Assembly: GCA_937926145.1 (NCBI GenBank)
Contig: CALANW010000055.1
Coordinates: 1-40,394 of the forward strand
DNA from: an uncultured Ruminococcus sp.
Lineage (GTDB): Bacteria > Bacillota > Clostridia > Oscillospirales > Ruminococcaceae
Length of the DNA: 40,394 nucleotides
Reading direction: 5' to 3'
Under the pieces are notes generated by a model, which was given only the letters and a program-made list of their open reading frames with translations, was not told where the DNA came from and searched no databases. The position numbers and the translations under genes are program-made. Shown here piece by piece: positions 7,080 to 16,904 of this stretch (its first letter is position 1; each line of letters opens with the position of its first letter).

Positions 7080-9257
7080 ATGGCTCAAATCACGCTGTCA
7101 AGCCTTTTTTCTATTCTTTGTGATTACATACCCGGATCATCACAGGACAAAATTTATGAGGATCTTTTTCACTCATATTTGCATTTTTATAAAATGGAAA
7201 CAAATGAGAGCACAGTTTCAAGAATACGAAGCGGCAAAAATCGTCCATCAGCAAATATGATTGAATATTACAGTGCCAAAAGCAGTATTAACGATCTGAC
7301 CAAAGATATTGAAACGAATATTCTGACCGGCATTTCACATAAATTTGAGCTTTGCAACGAAATAGTAAAATTATTTGATGAAAGCTCAATTGATGAGCGT
7401 GACAAAGAATCGGTGCTGAAATATTACCCTGATAATGAAGAGAAAATATCTTTGTTCCTTGCAAAAGCATTTATCTTCGCAACAAACTCGCCTATCACTG
7501 ACAAAAATGCATCCCCGATTGTTGCAGAAAGGGTCACTCTGCCGGTGATTTCGCCCTGTAAACATTTTTCGGGCAGAAAAAAAGAGCTTGAAGCACTGCA
7601 TGAAATGCTTCAAACTCATGATAAAATATTTATATATGGTATAGGCGGAATCGGGAAAAGCGAATTTGTCAAGCAGTACATCTCCGATCATAAAAAGGAA
7701 TACACCAACATTCTTTATATGACATACTCCGGTTCTCTGAAAAGCACTATTGCCTCACTGGATTTTCATGATGATAAATCAAGAGATTCTGTTGATACAC
7801 GCTTCTATCGTCATAATATATTTCTGAAACATCTGAAAAACGATTCTCTTATAATTATAGACAATTTTGACATTATGCCCGACATGGACGAGAATCTTGA
7901 GGAAATTCTATCATATAACTGCAAGATCATTTTTACCACAAGAAATCATTTTGACGATTACAATCTGTTTGAGCTTTCCGAAATGGATACAAACACTCTT
8001 ATGCTCATAGCTAAGAGTATGAACATCAACGAAAGTGCCGATATGTTGTCCCGTCTGTTTTCTGCTGTTCATAATCACACGCTCTCATGTGAGCTTATTT
8101 TGAAACTGCTCCAGAAGAGTGCATATACATCAGAAGAGCTGTTTACGCATCTGATGAACGATCACGTCAAGCTAGATATTGCTGACAAAATTCGCCGCAC
8201 CAACAAAGAATCAGCAACATATTACGGGCATATTCAGATTTTGTTTGATTTGATCTCCCTTACTGTTGAACAGAAAGACGCATTACGAATTTTATCCCTC
8301 ATTCCCGTTTCAGGAATCGGTGACAGATATTTCTGCAAACTCACTGCCATAAAAAATATAAACCCCATCATCGAACTTGATGAAATGGGGCTTATCAGGT
8401 ATGCAGATCATAATATATCCATTCACCCGCTGATTGCCGAAACTGCTACGGCTGAACTTGTGCCGGATATGGATAACTGCAGATTTTTCTTAAACAGTGT
8501 TTCAAGTGAATCGCTCATTATGATTGATGATATTCCCAATCGGGTAAGAAGCAGAATACTGCTGCCGATAGCAGATAATGTTATTGAATATGCAGTGCAT
8601 AATGATATACATTATTATGTTGATTTTCTCATAAGTATGAGCACTTACGCCCAGGTTTTTGAAGATTGTCTGCATCTCGGAAAATTTATATCAGAAATTG
8701 ATAAGTATATTGATGAAAGCTTCCATTCTTCAACCCATGCTGTTCACCTTATGTCAAAAGCGGCATTCAATATGCTTGTGGATAAAAATGTTTCTAAAGC
8801 AATTGAGTACACATCAAAGGCTGAAGAATATTTACCCTCCGATATCCCGGAAAATGATGTTGCACTTGCTTTTAACATATACAACAACCTGCTCTGTTTC
8901 TTTATAGAAAGCAACGAACCTGATAAAGCCGAAAAATATCTATCCAAAGCTATCAAACTGGTAGATAAATTACCTTATGAATCAAACGATCAGCTTGTGC
9001 TTCTCCGAAACATCAGCGAATATTACAGACTCAGAAAAGATTATCCATCTGCTACCAAGTTTGCCAAAATTGAGATACAAATTTATACGGATCGCCGCAT
9101 TCTATCCTACGATTATGCCGATGCGCTTATACGAGCTGCAAAAATATACACAGAATGGGGCAAGCCCGACAAGGCAAAATACTGTGCCGATCATGCTAAT
9201 GTTGTTTTGTCTTGTCTGAATGGTAATGTTGTCGGAATGATTGAAAGCAAGGATTGA
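7080..9257 (+). CDS. STAND (NB-ARC-like) NTPase with C-terminal helical repeats
   Basis: Signal-transduction ATPase of the STAND class. The 725-aa product has an N-terminal ~150-residue region with an HTH-like block (STVSRIRSGKNRPSANMIEYY, 45-65), then an NB-ARC core: FSGRKKEL (163-170), Walker A GIGGIGKS (187-194), Walker B SLIIIDNFD (256-264), IIFTTRN (283-289), a winged-helix part and IHPLI (448-452). The C-terminal ~250 residues are TPR-like helices (e.g. NISEYYRLRKDYPSATKFA). The start follows AAGGAGATAAAC. It is the only plus-strand gene among minus-strand neighbours and has its own terminator. In bacteria such proteins are regulators or phage sensors; no effector such as a nuclease, TIR or protease is visible. 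Confidence 0.88.
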   Translation: MAQITLSSLFSILCDYIPGSSQDKIYEDLFHSYLHFYKMETNESTVSRIRSGKNRPSANMIEYYSAKSSINDLTKDIETNILTGISHKFELCNEIVKLFDESSIDERDKESVLKYYPDNEEKISLFLAKAFIFATNSPITDKNASPIVAERVTLPVISPCKHFSGRKKELEALHEMLQTHDKIFIYGIGGIGKSEFVKQYISDHKKEYTNILYMTYSGSLKSTIASLDFHDDKSRDSVDTRFYRHNIFLKHLKNDSLIIIDNFDIMPDMDENLEEILSYNCKIIFTTRNHFDDYNLFELSEMDTNTLMLIAKSMNINESADMLSRLFSAVHNHTLSCELILKLLQKSAYTSEELFTHLMNDHVKLDIADKIRRTNKESATYYGHIQILFDLISLTVEQKDALRILSLIPVSGIGDRYFCKLTAIKNINPIIELDEMGLIRYADHNISIHPLIAETATAELVPDMDNCRFFLNSVSSESLIMIDDIPNRVRSRILLPIADNVIEYAVHNDIHYYVDFLISMSTYAQVFEDCLHLGKFISEIDKYIDESFHSSTHAVHLMSKAAFNMLVDKNVSKAIEYTSKAEEYLPSDIPENDVALAFNIYNNLLCFFIESNEPDKAEKYLSKAIKLVDKLPYESNDQLVLLRNISEYYRLRKDYPSATKFAKIEIQIYTDRRILSYDYADALIRAAKIYTEWGKPDKAKYCADHANVVLSCLNGNVVGMIESKD

Positions 9258-9264
9258 ATATTTC

Positions 9265-9296
9265 AAAAGTGGAGCTTTGTTGGCTCCGCTTTTATT
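9265..9296. terminator. Bidirectional terminator between STAND and helicase genes
   Basis: AAAAGTGGAGC (9265-9275) pairs with GCTCCGCTTTT (9283-9293), 11 bp with one G-U pair and a 7-nt loop, with T-runs on both strands. It separates convergent genes. Confidence 0.75.
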
Positions 9297-9302
9297 CATA
9301 TA

Positions 9303-11597
9303 TCATGGCTTACAATTATATAAAAATCTCATATAATAACTTTCAAGCTTCTCATCACAGATCTGCATCATTTCTTCCTTGTCCTCGTTGGAAAGATTTT
9401 TCCAAACAGTAGGCTCAACCTCAACAATACCCAGAGTCTTGGTATGTCGAAGCATCTGCATGTCCTCAAAACGCTTGAAAGGATTGGAAAGGATATTTCT
9501 CTGTGCATCTTTGTCGGTGTAGCCGCCTTTTGCAAAAATGCTGTTTGCCTTTTCAACAACAAGTCCGCTGTTTCGTCTGTCCTCATAGTAATTTCTGAAA
9601 TAAGAAACAATATCATCCAGCTTTATCCTGCCCTTTGCATCTGCGTTGGTAAGGATAGCTTTTATCAGCACAGGCTTATACGAATAGCTCATATCCATCT
9701 GACGTATCATTTCCATAAAAAGCTCTTTGCGGTTTTCGTCATTTATGAGCTTCCAACCGAATTTCTCAGCTGTTTTTTCAAGAGTTTCTTCCGTGAAATA
9801 TTTGAACGTTCTGTGCTCACTTATGGGAACAATCAGATCTGGGATTATCTCTCCCTCACGAATGTATTTTTCAACCGTTTCGGATGAAGCGTCAACACGA
9901 CGGATAAACTCCATTTGCGAGATCATTTCTTCCGCTTCTTCCTGCCAGTTGAACACATCAACAGCTTCATAATCGGTGGCACTCACAGGAAAATCAATTA
10001 TTGCATCAGGCTTTTCCCCCTTTGCATACAGTTCATTATCCGCAGCCTTCTGCTGTTTTGTTCCGAGAACAAGTTTGCCGGGCTTGTACTCGCAAAGCTT
10101 AAAAAGTCTGTGCATAGAATAAGGCATATTATACTGACTTGCATTGTCAACAAAGTCAAAAACAAGCAGACTTTCCTTGCCCTCCGAAAGTCTCATTCCA
10201 CGACCGAGCTGCTGCGTATAAAGCACCTTTGACATTGTCGGACGAGCCATGAAAAGCACTTCCGTTTCGGAGCAGTCCCAACCCTCATTTAAGAGGTCAC
10301 AAGCACATAAAGCCTTTATCTCACCCTTCTGAAATTTTGCAAGAAACTCTTTTCGTTCGGAGGCTTTCATAATGCCCGAAACAGCCGCAGCATTTATTCC
10401 ACGATCTCTTATCATTTCTGCAATCTGCTCTGCGTGTTTAACACTTGCACAGAATATTACCGTCCGCCTTGTGCTGACATATTCCATAAATGTATCAACG
10501 ATAAGCTGATTGCGTTCGGGTACAAAGATCTTGCTTTCAAGATCACGGATATTATACTGAACGCTGTTAAAACGCACCTTGGTAAGGTCAATATTTGTAT
10601 GTATTCTTATGCAGCGCACAGGCACAAGTTCACCTATCTCAACAGCTGTCTGTATATCAAGCTTGTGTGCGGTATTCTTGAAAATATCAAGTATATTCTT
10701 ATCATCTGCACGTTCGGGTGTAGCTGTCAGACCAAGCGTAAATTCGGGTTTAAAGTATGCAAGTACTTTTCGATATGTATCAGCCGACGCATGGTGAGCC
10801 TCGTCAATAATGATGTATCCGAAATCATTTTCTTTGAATTGCTCAAGATTAAGTGCAACGCTCTGCACACTTCCACAGACAACATAAGCATCAGACTGCT
10901 TGACAGTATCAACATATTTGCCGACAGAAACGCCTTTCCATAAACGTCTGAATGTTTCATAAGCCTGCTCGACAAGTTCATGAGTGTGAGCAATAAACAG
11001 TGTACGCTTTCCCACGCTGATTGCATCAGATACGGCACTAACGGTCTTTCCCGTTCCAGTTGCGTGATAAAGCAAAGCTATCGTTTCATGATTATCACGC
11101 ATTTTACGCAAAGCTTCAAGTGCCTGTTTTTGATGCTCCTTCAGTTCAAGACTGCTGCCATCAATGGCTTTACCCTTCTGTGACGGTAGATAATCCGAAA
11201 CCTCACGAAATATTGGAGTATTTCCGAGAAACACACGCAACTCGTCCTTTACAGTATCTGGTTGTATCTGCATCTGACGGACTGCCCAGCGAAAAACGTC
11301 CCATCCGAGATGGATCATACTATTCTGTTTGAGAAGATCATCATAAAACTTATTCTGCGAAACAAACTTCGGGTTGTGACTTGCCTCATCATCTATTTCA
11401 ACAGCAATTTTCTGTGAGCCGTTCTCAATGTAAAAATCGGCAAATCTGTCATTCTGATAAATGTCATAAAAATGATACTGGGTATAAAGATAACCTGCCT
11501 TTTCTGCTCCGAAAGTTTCACTGAAAAGCTCTATAAACAGGTCTTCCGCACTGCTTCCCGATGCCGACCTTAGTGCTTGCTCTGCCATACTATTCAT
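9303..11597 (-). CDS. DEAD/DEAH helicase with N-terminal nuclease-like domain
   Basis: Superfamily 2 helicase fused to a probable nuclease. Residues ~15-125 resemble the DUF559/Vsr-type PD-(D/E)xK fold: FADFYIE (D54) and AVEIDD (E67, D69), then YDDLLKQNSMIHLGWDVFRW. The helicase follows: Walker A ATGTGKT (179-185), DEAH (265-268), TATP (291-294), VIFCASVKHAEQI, and motif VI QQLGRGMR (462-469). The last ~250 residues are unassigned. The start overlaps the MazG-like gene by 8 nt, so the two are coupled, and it is the last gene of the run that begins with jetD. A restriction-like role on foreign DNA is inferred from domain content. Confidence 0.88.
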   Translation of the reverse strand: MNSMAEQALRSASGSSAEDLFIELFSETFGAEKAGYLYTQYHFYDIYQNDRFADFYIENGSQKIAVEIDDEASHNPKFVSQNKFYDDLLKQNSMIHLGWDVFRWAVRQMQIQPDTVKDELRVFLGNTPIFREVSDYLPSQKGKAIDGSSLELKEHQKQALEALRKMRDNHETIALLYHATGTGKTVSAVSDAISVGKRTLFIAHTHELVEQAYETFRRLWKGVSVGKYVDTVKQSDAYVVCGSVQSVALNLEQFKENDFGYIIIDEAHHASADTYRKVLAYFKPEFTLGLTATPERADDKNILDIFKNTAHKLDIQTAVEIGELVPVRCIRIHTNIDLTKVRFNSVQYNIRDLESKIFVPERNQLIVDTFMEYVSTRRTVIFCASVKHAEQIAEMIRDRGINAAAVSGIMKASERKEFLAKFQKGEIKALCACDLLNEGWDCSETEVLFMARPTMSKVLYTQQLGRGMRLSEGKESLLVFDFVDNASQYNMPYSMHRLFKLCEYKPGKLVLGTKQQKAADNELYAKGEKPDAIIDFPVSATDYEAVDVFNWQEEAEEMISQMEFIRRVDASSETVEKYIREGEIIPDLIVPISEHRTFKYFTEETLEKTAEKFGWKLINDENRKELFMEMIRQMDMSYSYKPVLIKAILTNADAKGRIKLDDIVSYFRNYYEDRRNSGLVVEKANSIFAKGGYTDKDAQRNILSNPFKRFEDMQMLRHTKTLGIVEVEPTVWKNLSNEDKEEMMQICDEKLESYYMRFLYNCKP

Positions 11598-11901
11598 CTA
11601 CCTTTTCAAGAAATATCCTGTCCTTGAATCCACCACGTTTATCAGCCTTTTCGACTCGCACACGTTCAAGTTCAGCTATGGAAAATCCTCTTGCCTCTGC
11701 AATAGCATACATGACTTCAAGCATATCCGCCAGTTCTTCAAGGCTCATGTCCACCTGATATTCGACACATTCTTCATTGAGCTTTTTGTCAAGCTCGGAA
11801 AGATATTCTTCTTCGGTAAGAACGTGGAAATAAGCTTTTTTGCCTGTATTTTCAATTATTTCGGGAATTTTGTCACGGACGAGTTTGTTATGTATGGGCA
11901 T
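11590..11901 (-). CDS. MazG-like nucleoside-triphosphate pyrophosphohydrolase (103 aa)
   Basis: All-alpha NTP pyrophosphohydrolase of the MazG/HisE type. The N-terminal NKLVRDKIPEII and the metal-binding pattern EECVEY (EExxE-like, ~38-43) followed by LEELADMLEVMYAIAEARG (~53-71, ExxD) are diagnostic. Such enzymes hydrolyse dNTPs or modified nucleotides. It lies 15 nt after jetC and overlaps the helicase start, with an AAAGGAG ribosome site. A similar small gene beside a DEAD/DEAH helicase is something I have seen elsewhere in Firmicutes (from memory). Lowering nucleotide pools during infection, or sanitising nucleotides for the helicase, are possible roles. Confidence 0.85.
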   Translation of the reverse strand: MPIHNKLVRDKIPEIIENTGKKAYFHVLTEEEYLSELDKKLNEECVEYQVDMSLEELADMLEVMYAIAEARGFSIAELERVRVEKADKRGGFKDRIFLEKVDE

Positions 11902-11916
11902 ATTTATTCTCCTTTT

Positions 11917-14900
11917 TTATAGAAACGACAGCTGCTCCGTCCTGTAAAAAGCGTGTTCAAGCTCCTGTAACGGTTCTGCTTCCAATGTTTCAATATTACT
12001 TAACGGTCTTGCTTTTAGCTTTAGCTTATAGCTGTTGCTGAAGCATTTAACGATCTCGGCAGTGTCAAGATGAGTGAAGCATATCAGCTGAATCCTGAAT
12101 TTTCTCGCTATCTCAAACATTGGCGTAAGAAGATGTGCCGATGAAATTGGTCCGAATGGATTATCAAGTATCAGTACTCCGCTTGAATCCTTTATCGAAT
12201 TGGATATACTGCGTGAGAAATTCATCATTGATAGAATAAGTGCAAAGAATACAACAAAACGTTCGCCACCGGAGTTCTCTGTCAATGCTTTCTCCCATTT
12301 TCGATAAGAACTTGTCTGTGCCGAATTTCCTATTTTATAAACCGAAACAGGCATTTCATCCCTTCCGATATAGCTGTTGAGCAGCCTGCGGTAATTCATA
12401 ATACTATGTGCCGACTGTTCACGAGTTCGGATATCGTTTTTTTCGTAATTGTTCAAGTATTCCTTAACGCTGTCTTGAATATACTGCTCCATTCTTGTCT
12501 TTGGAGCAGTATCATCTTGCGCAATTTCGGGCAGCTCTATCCTTATCATCTGTTTGTTCTGTTCAAATATCTTTACAGAGGACTTTTTTGCAAGGTTTTT
12601 CAAATCATCATACAGGGATTTGAGCCTTTGCATACAATGACTTACAAGTTCTGTTTTACTGCTTTCAATATCTCTGAGCTCAGTATCAAGACGACCTCTT
12701 TCTTTTTCAAGAGTCTGCATATCCTGTTCAAGCTTTTCATCCATTGTAAAATACTTATCCTTATCGGTTTCATTGTTTATGAATCCCATAAGCTGACTTG
12801 TGATGTTTTTGAACATGATACCACATTCCGAATATTTTAAAAGATTACCTTTTATCCATTCGAGAGCTTCTTTTTCAGCTTTCTGTAAACTCTTTTCAGA
12901 GCTTTCTATACTGCTGCGGATATCTTCGATTTTATCATCATAGATCTCTATAATATGATGAACATCGAAATTATCATTGTACTTTAGAGCAAACTTTTCC
13001 GATCTGTTAAGTTCAGCTTCCAGCTTTTTCGCATGGAACGAAACATCCGATATTTCATGATTGATCTGCACGATCTTGTCTGTATATTCTTTAATACGTT
13101 CATCAAAATTTGTACCTATTTCCGATTTGAGCAAAATCTCCTTCCCAAAATCACTGATCTTGTTTTCAGTTTCCTCCAGATTTTTTATAATTAGTTTTAA
13201 ATTGGCTTCGTGAACAGCTTCCTCACCAAGCACCTCCCGCCATTCCTCATCTGCATCATTTTTTATATCTTCTTCAATCGCAATCGCTTCTTCGGAATAT
13301 TTTACAACGCTGTATTCCTCTTCCGAAACATTCATTTTGGCAAGTGAAGCTGTCAAATTCGCAATTTTTCCACTGCACTTCTCAAGATCGTTATTCAGCC
13401 GGTGCTTATCATTGTCAAATTCTTTCCGAAAAGCATCAAATTCTGCTTTCAGTTCATCATAAGGTTCAGAAAGCAGCTCTGCGGTATCTCCGTCAGTTTC
13501 GGAATAAACCGTTAGATACTCCGTATTCTTTTCTGCCGCATATTTCTGCTCGCCTGCAAATTCTTCTGACTTTTTCTTTAATTCATCCAGGCTGTCAGTT
13601 ATAGAATTGATCTGGTTTTTCAAACAGTTCATTCGTTCTTCGTTTTTGGAAATGCTGCTTAAAGTATTATAATACTCGTCCATTTTACAACAGATCTCTA
13701 AAAAACGAGATTCCCTTTGTTCGAGCTGCTGCAGTTCTTTTGATAATTCCTTCTGACGCTCATTTATATATTCTCTGCGTTCTGAAAGATTCTTATTTTC
13801 ATCATCAATTTTCTTGATCTCGTTACCTATATTCTGAAGCTTGTCCAACAATGCCTTTTGTTCGGCTGATTTTTCATTTCTGTAGCTTTCGGGATAATCA
13901 AAAGCACGAACAGCAGAAAGCTGTGATTCCCTCTCAGAAAGCTTTCCTTGTAGATTCAGCAGTTCTTCATTTTTATTGTCGATCATTTCAACAATACTAT
14001 TTATATACGAATCCTTATCATTGAAATATCCGTGTGAATAGGCTGCAAGAAACTCTGAGCCACTCGCTTTTCTCCCTTCGGTAATATCCGAGATCTCCGA
14101 AATAGTAAACACAGGTATCGCTGCGGATATCCAGCTGTCCTCCCCAACGCTGTCAAAAATATTCCGGCGGGCTTTATCGTCATTTACAATAACAGAAAAA
14201 GCCACAAGCGGTTCAACATCCAAAATTCTATCGGAAAGCTCCTTATGCTCCGAAAGATATACCGTTCCCGTCTGATAATCAACTCCGGTATCACCAAGAT
14301 AATCAACCGCACTCTGCGGAATATGAACATTACCTTTTTCGGCATTGATCTTCTGCTCCGACAGACTTTCTTTTCTGCGTTCGCAAGCCTTTATTTCATC
14401 ATTAAGTCCTGCAATCTTTGAAAGAAGTACTTTTTCAGGCTCTTTTGTAAACACTTGTTTTTCAGACATAGACAAGGAAATAAGCACATCACAAACGACC
14501 TTGAATTTTTCATCGTATTCAGCAAGTTCCGCTTCAACTTTTGCAGAATCACATTCGGTTTCATATTTTTCAATATTCAATCCGGTTATTCTTCTCTGAT
14601 AATAGGCAATTCTTTCTTGATTCTGCTTGTATTCTTCCGTGAGATTTTCACTTTCATTAAGCTTGGCATTTTTATCCAATATCAAGCGCTGTTTTTCATC
14701 TTCAATTTCTTTAGTATCATATCTTCCATCAAGCATTTTTGTAATGCTGATATTCAAAGCATATAAACCTTTAGAAATATCATTGTCAAGCTGATCTCTT
14801 TGACCGCTCTTTTTATCGATTTCCGACTTTAATCCGCTGTGTTCCGATAAAAGCTTATTATGTTTTTCGACGAGCTCATTTATATTTGCAGTATTATCTG

Positions 14901-16218
14901 CAATTTTCTCTGAAAGTTCTGCAAGCTTTTTCCGGGTATCTTCTAAAAGCTTTTCTGCAGCAACATGCAATGAATAACGAACTGATTTTTTATGCTCATC
15001 AAAATCACTGTCTGTAAGTTTTCTGAGTTGAGTCTGAAGCTCAACCTGTCTTGCTTTTTGCTGGGTCAATTCGCTGTACTTTTCTGCCGCACGAAGCACC
15101 TTTATATTATGCTCTGCGGAATTCTTTTTCAAGTTTGCATTATTAATTTTTTTATTCAGCTCATTGACAAGCTGTTCTTCTTTTTCCTTGACCTCTGTAT
15201 CTCGATACCAACCGTAAGAAAGCTTTTCAAGCTCAATTCGAAGCTTGTTTTCTTCTGCAACTGCTTTTTCAGTTGAAAGCTTTTCAAGCAATGTTTTTTC
15301 CTTTGATACAGCATCTTTCAGACTGACGATATAATCAAAAAGCTGCCTTACAGAGCTCTGATTTTCATCATACAACTTCCAAAGCTGCTTTACCTGAGGA
15401 GCGAACCCGTTAAGCTGCCCGATAAAATCATCTATTCTTTTTTTCTGCCCGATCTTCTCCGACATCTGCGCACAGCTTTCCGCATAGTGCATAAACATTT
15501 CATCAACAGATCCATCATCAGCATCATTTATTCCTTTTCCCGCTGTGATCCCGGGGATAATGAAACGGTCAAGCAATTTATCGGTCGTGTTATACCCCTC
15601 TATAAATTGCTCGATACCGCCCTCACGTTCGTTTATCTTTACAATAATGTTTTCCCATTCGCTGTGAATGATACCGAATTCATCAAGCCTTGACTGATAT
15701 TTCCTCACATCATCCGAATGATAATATTCAAGACTTTTTGCCATTGAACGCACCTTTTCAAACTGGGCAGGAACAAACCTTCCACCCTCCCTCTCAGAAA
15801 GCGGAAAATTTACAATATCATATTTATCCCCCGTGTGGCCATAATGATTGATAAAGGTAAAGAATTTTACCGCCCTGTTTTCATCCGATTCATTTGAACT
15901 CTGACTTGAAGTTATAGCAATACCCGTCAGAAGATGATCCGATGAACGGTCAAGCTTCCATTCAAGAAGTATGTAAGCACAGTCAGAGCTTTTGCGAAAA
16001 TAATCACCTATCCTTCTTGTCTGCACCTTCGCCCTTGGGATAACTGGCTGTAAAAGCAGCTGAACAAGGACTGTCTTTCCTCCTCCGTTTTCAAGGTCAA
16101 GAAGAGTATCCAGCGTGTTGCCCTCGGAATCACAAAAATCAATTATTTCGTCGGGAATAAATCTTGTACCGTCATTATAGTAGAAATTCACTATTCTCGC
16201 TCTGCTTATTGATGGCAT
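11917..16218 (-). CDS. jetC: Wadjet JetC, SMC-like ATPase
   Basis: SMC-family motor of the Wadjet complex, which extrudes DNA loops and recognises small circular DNA for cleavage. The 1433-aa product has an N-terminal ATPase half with Walker A ENGGGKT (43-49), very long coiled coils interrupted by a hinge region (~620-720), and a C-terminal half with signature NSGGERF (~1315) and Walker B GVLILDNPFG (~1350). Length and layout match JetC and exceed RecN. The stop codon of jetB overlaps this start (TAATG), showing translational coupling. With DUF5716- and DUF6063-like partners the system looks like Wadjet type III. No break in the frame is visible. Confidence 0.93.
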   Translation of the reverse strand: MPSISRARIVNFYYNDGTRFIPDEIIDFCDSEGNTLDTLLDLENGGGKTVLVQLLLQPVIPRAKVQTRRIGDYFRKSSDCAYILLEWKLDRSSDHLLTGIAITSSQSSNESDENRAVKFFTFINHYGHTGDKYDIVNFPLSEREGGRFVPAQFEKVRSMAKSLEYYHSDDVRKYQSRLDEFGIIHSEWENIIVKINEREGGIEQFIEGYNTTDKLLDRFIIPGITAGKGINDADDGSVDEMFMHYAESCAQMSEKIGQKKRIDDFIGQLNGFAPQVKQLWKLYDENQSSVRQLFDYIVSLKDAVSKEKTLLEKLSTEKAVAEENKLRIELEKLSYGWYRDTEVKEKEEQLVNELNKKINNANLKKNSAEHNIKVLRAAEKYSELTQQKARQVELQTQLRKLTDSDFDEHKKSVRYSLHVAAEKLLEDTRKKLAELSEKIADNTANINELVEKHNKLLSEHSGLKSEIDKKSGQRDQLDNDISKGLYALNISITKMLDGRYDTKEIEDEKQRLILDKNAKLNESENLTEEYKQNQERIAYYQRRITGLNIEKYETECDSAKVEAELAEYDEKFKVVCDVLISLSMSEKQVFTKEPEKVLLSKIAGLNDEIKACERRKESLSEQKINAEKGNVHIPQSAVDYLGDTGVDYQTGTVYLSEHKELSDRILDVEPLVAFSVIVNDDKARRNIFDSVGEDSWISAAIPVFTISEISDITEGRKASGSEFLAAYSHGYFNDKDSYINSIVEMIDNKNEELLNLQGKLSERESQLSAVRAFDYPESYRNEKSAEQKALLDKLQNIGNEIKKIDDENKNLSERREYINERQKELSKELQQLEQRESRFLEICCKMDEYYNTLSSISKNEERMNCLKNQINSITDSLDELKKKSEEFAGEQKYAAEKNTEYLTVYSETDGDTAELLSEPYDELKAEFDAFRKEFDNDKHRLNNDLEKCSGKIANLTASLAKMNVSEEEYSVVKYSEEAIAIEEDIKNDADEEWREVLGEEAVHEANLKLIIKNLEETENKISDFGKEILLKSEIGTNFDERIKEYTDKIVQINHEISDVSFHAKKLEAELNRSEKFALKYNDNFDVHHIIEIYDDKIEDIRSSIESSEKSLQKAEKEALEWIKGNLLKYSECGIMFKNITSQLMGFINNETDKDKYFTMDEKLEQDMQTLEKERGRLDTELRDIESSKTELVSHCMQRLKSLYDDLKNLAKKSSVKIFEQNKQMIRIELPEIAQDDTAPKTRMEQYIQDSVKEYLNNYEKNDIRTREQSAHSIMNYRRLLNSYIGRDEMPVSVYKIGNSAQTSSYRKWEKALTENSGGERFVVFFALILSMMNFSRSISNSIKDSSGVLILDNPFGPISSAHLLTPMFEIARKFRIQLICFTHLDTAEIVKCFSNSYKLKLKARPLSNIETLEAEPLQELEHAFYRTEQLSFL

Positions 16219-16904
16219 TACTCTTCTCCCCTCTCAAATATGGAATTGACCTCTGCAACTCGCTGTTGACTTAAGAAATACGGCATAAGATCGGACAACT
16301 TTTGTGTCGGCTTATAAACATTCGGCTCCAATTCATATATAAGCTCTTCATCTCTTAATTTTCTGATAACCTTCATAATAGCACCGTTCATATTATCCGC
16401 ACTGTTATTGTCAATATCATTTCGCTTGGAAAGCCATCTGTCGGCAAGACCGCAGAATTCAATACTGTATTTTTCAGCAGCAATCTCATAATCTTTTGCT
16501 TCATTCCTTATCTTGCGGCAATGCTCGGAAAATTCCTTTATAATATCTGAAACCTTGAATAATTCACGAGTTTCAAGATTATTTCCCTTTCCACCGTACA
16601 TTGAATGAAGTATAAATACAGCAAGATAATTATATAAATACAAATCAGGAAGTTTTGCATCGGAACCAACAGAACGCTTATAGTCAGAATTATCCTGCAA
16701 AAACAATTCATTCGACTGATCGGGTATCAGATATATCCTTCTTGGAGTTTTAAAAAGCCTGAATTCAAACTCCTGCTGCAGCATAGCAAAATCGTCGGAT
16801 ACTTCATCGTCATAATAATAGGAAAACAATTCTTCATCGCTTTCTTTTTCAATATAACCATTATTCATCAATGCTCTGAATAGCTTTGCTGTCCTGACGT
16901 TCAT
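16218..16904 (-). CDS. jetB: Wadjet JetB (DUF6063-like, MukE-type kleisin partner)
   Basis: A 228-aa winged-helix protein between JetA and JetC genes, the place of the MukE-like subunit. Features seen: an N-terminal LFRALMNNGYIEKESDEELFSYY, a central LYLYNYLAVFILHSMYGG, and a C-terminal RKLRDEELIYELEPNVYKPT wing. The start follows GAGGTGG and overlaps the jetA stop by 4 nt (ATGA); its end overlaps jetC. It is expected to bind JetC heads together with JetA. The family name is from memory of the type III set. Confidence 0.85.
   Translation of the reverse strand: MNVRTAKLFRALMNNGYIEKESDEELFSYYYDDEVSDDFAMLQQEFEFRLFKTPRRIYLIPDQSNELFLQDNSDYKRSVGSDAKLPDLYLYNYLAVFILHSMYGGKGNNLETRELFKVSDIIKEFSEHCRKIRNEAKDYEIAAEKYSIEFCGLADRWLSKRNDIDNNSADNMNGAIMKVIRKLRDEELIYELEPNVYKPTQKLSDLMPYFLSQQRVAEVNSIFERGEE

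Noticed and set aside
11917..16218. Reading JetC as SbcC or RecN
   Set aside because: Length near 1430 aa, the overlapping JetA/JetB-like genes and the adjacent JetD identify it as the Wadjet SMC subunit; no SbcD-like nuclease is nearby.
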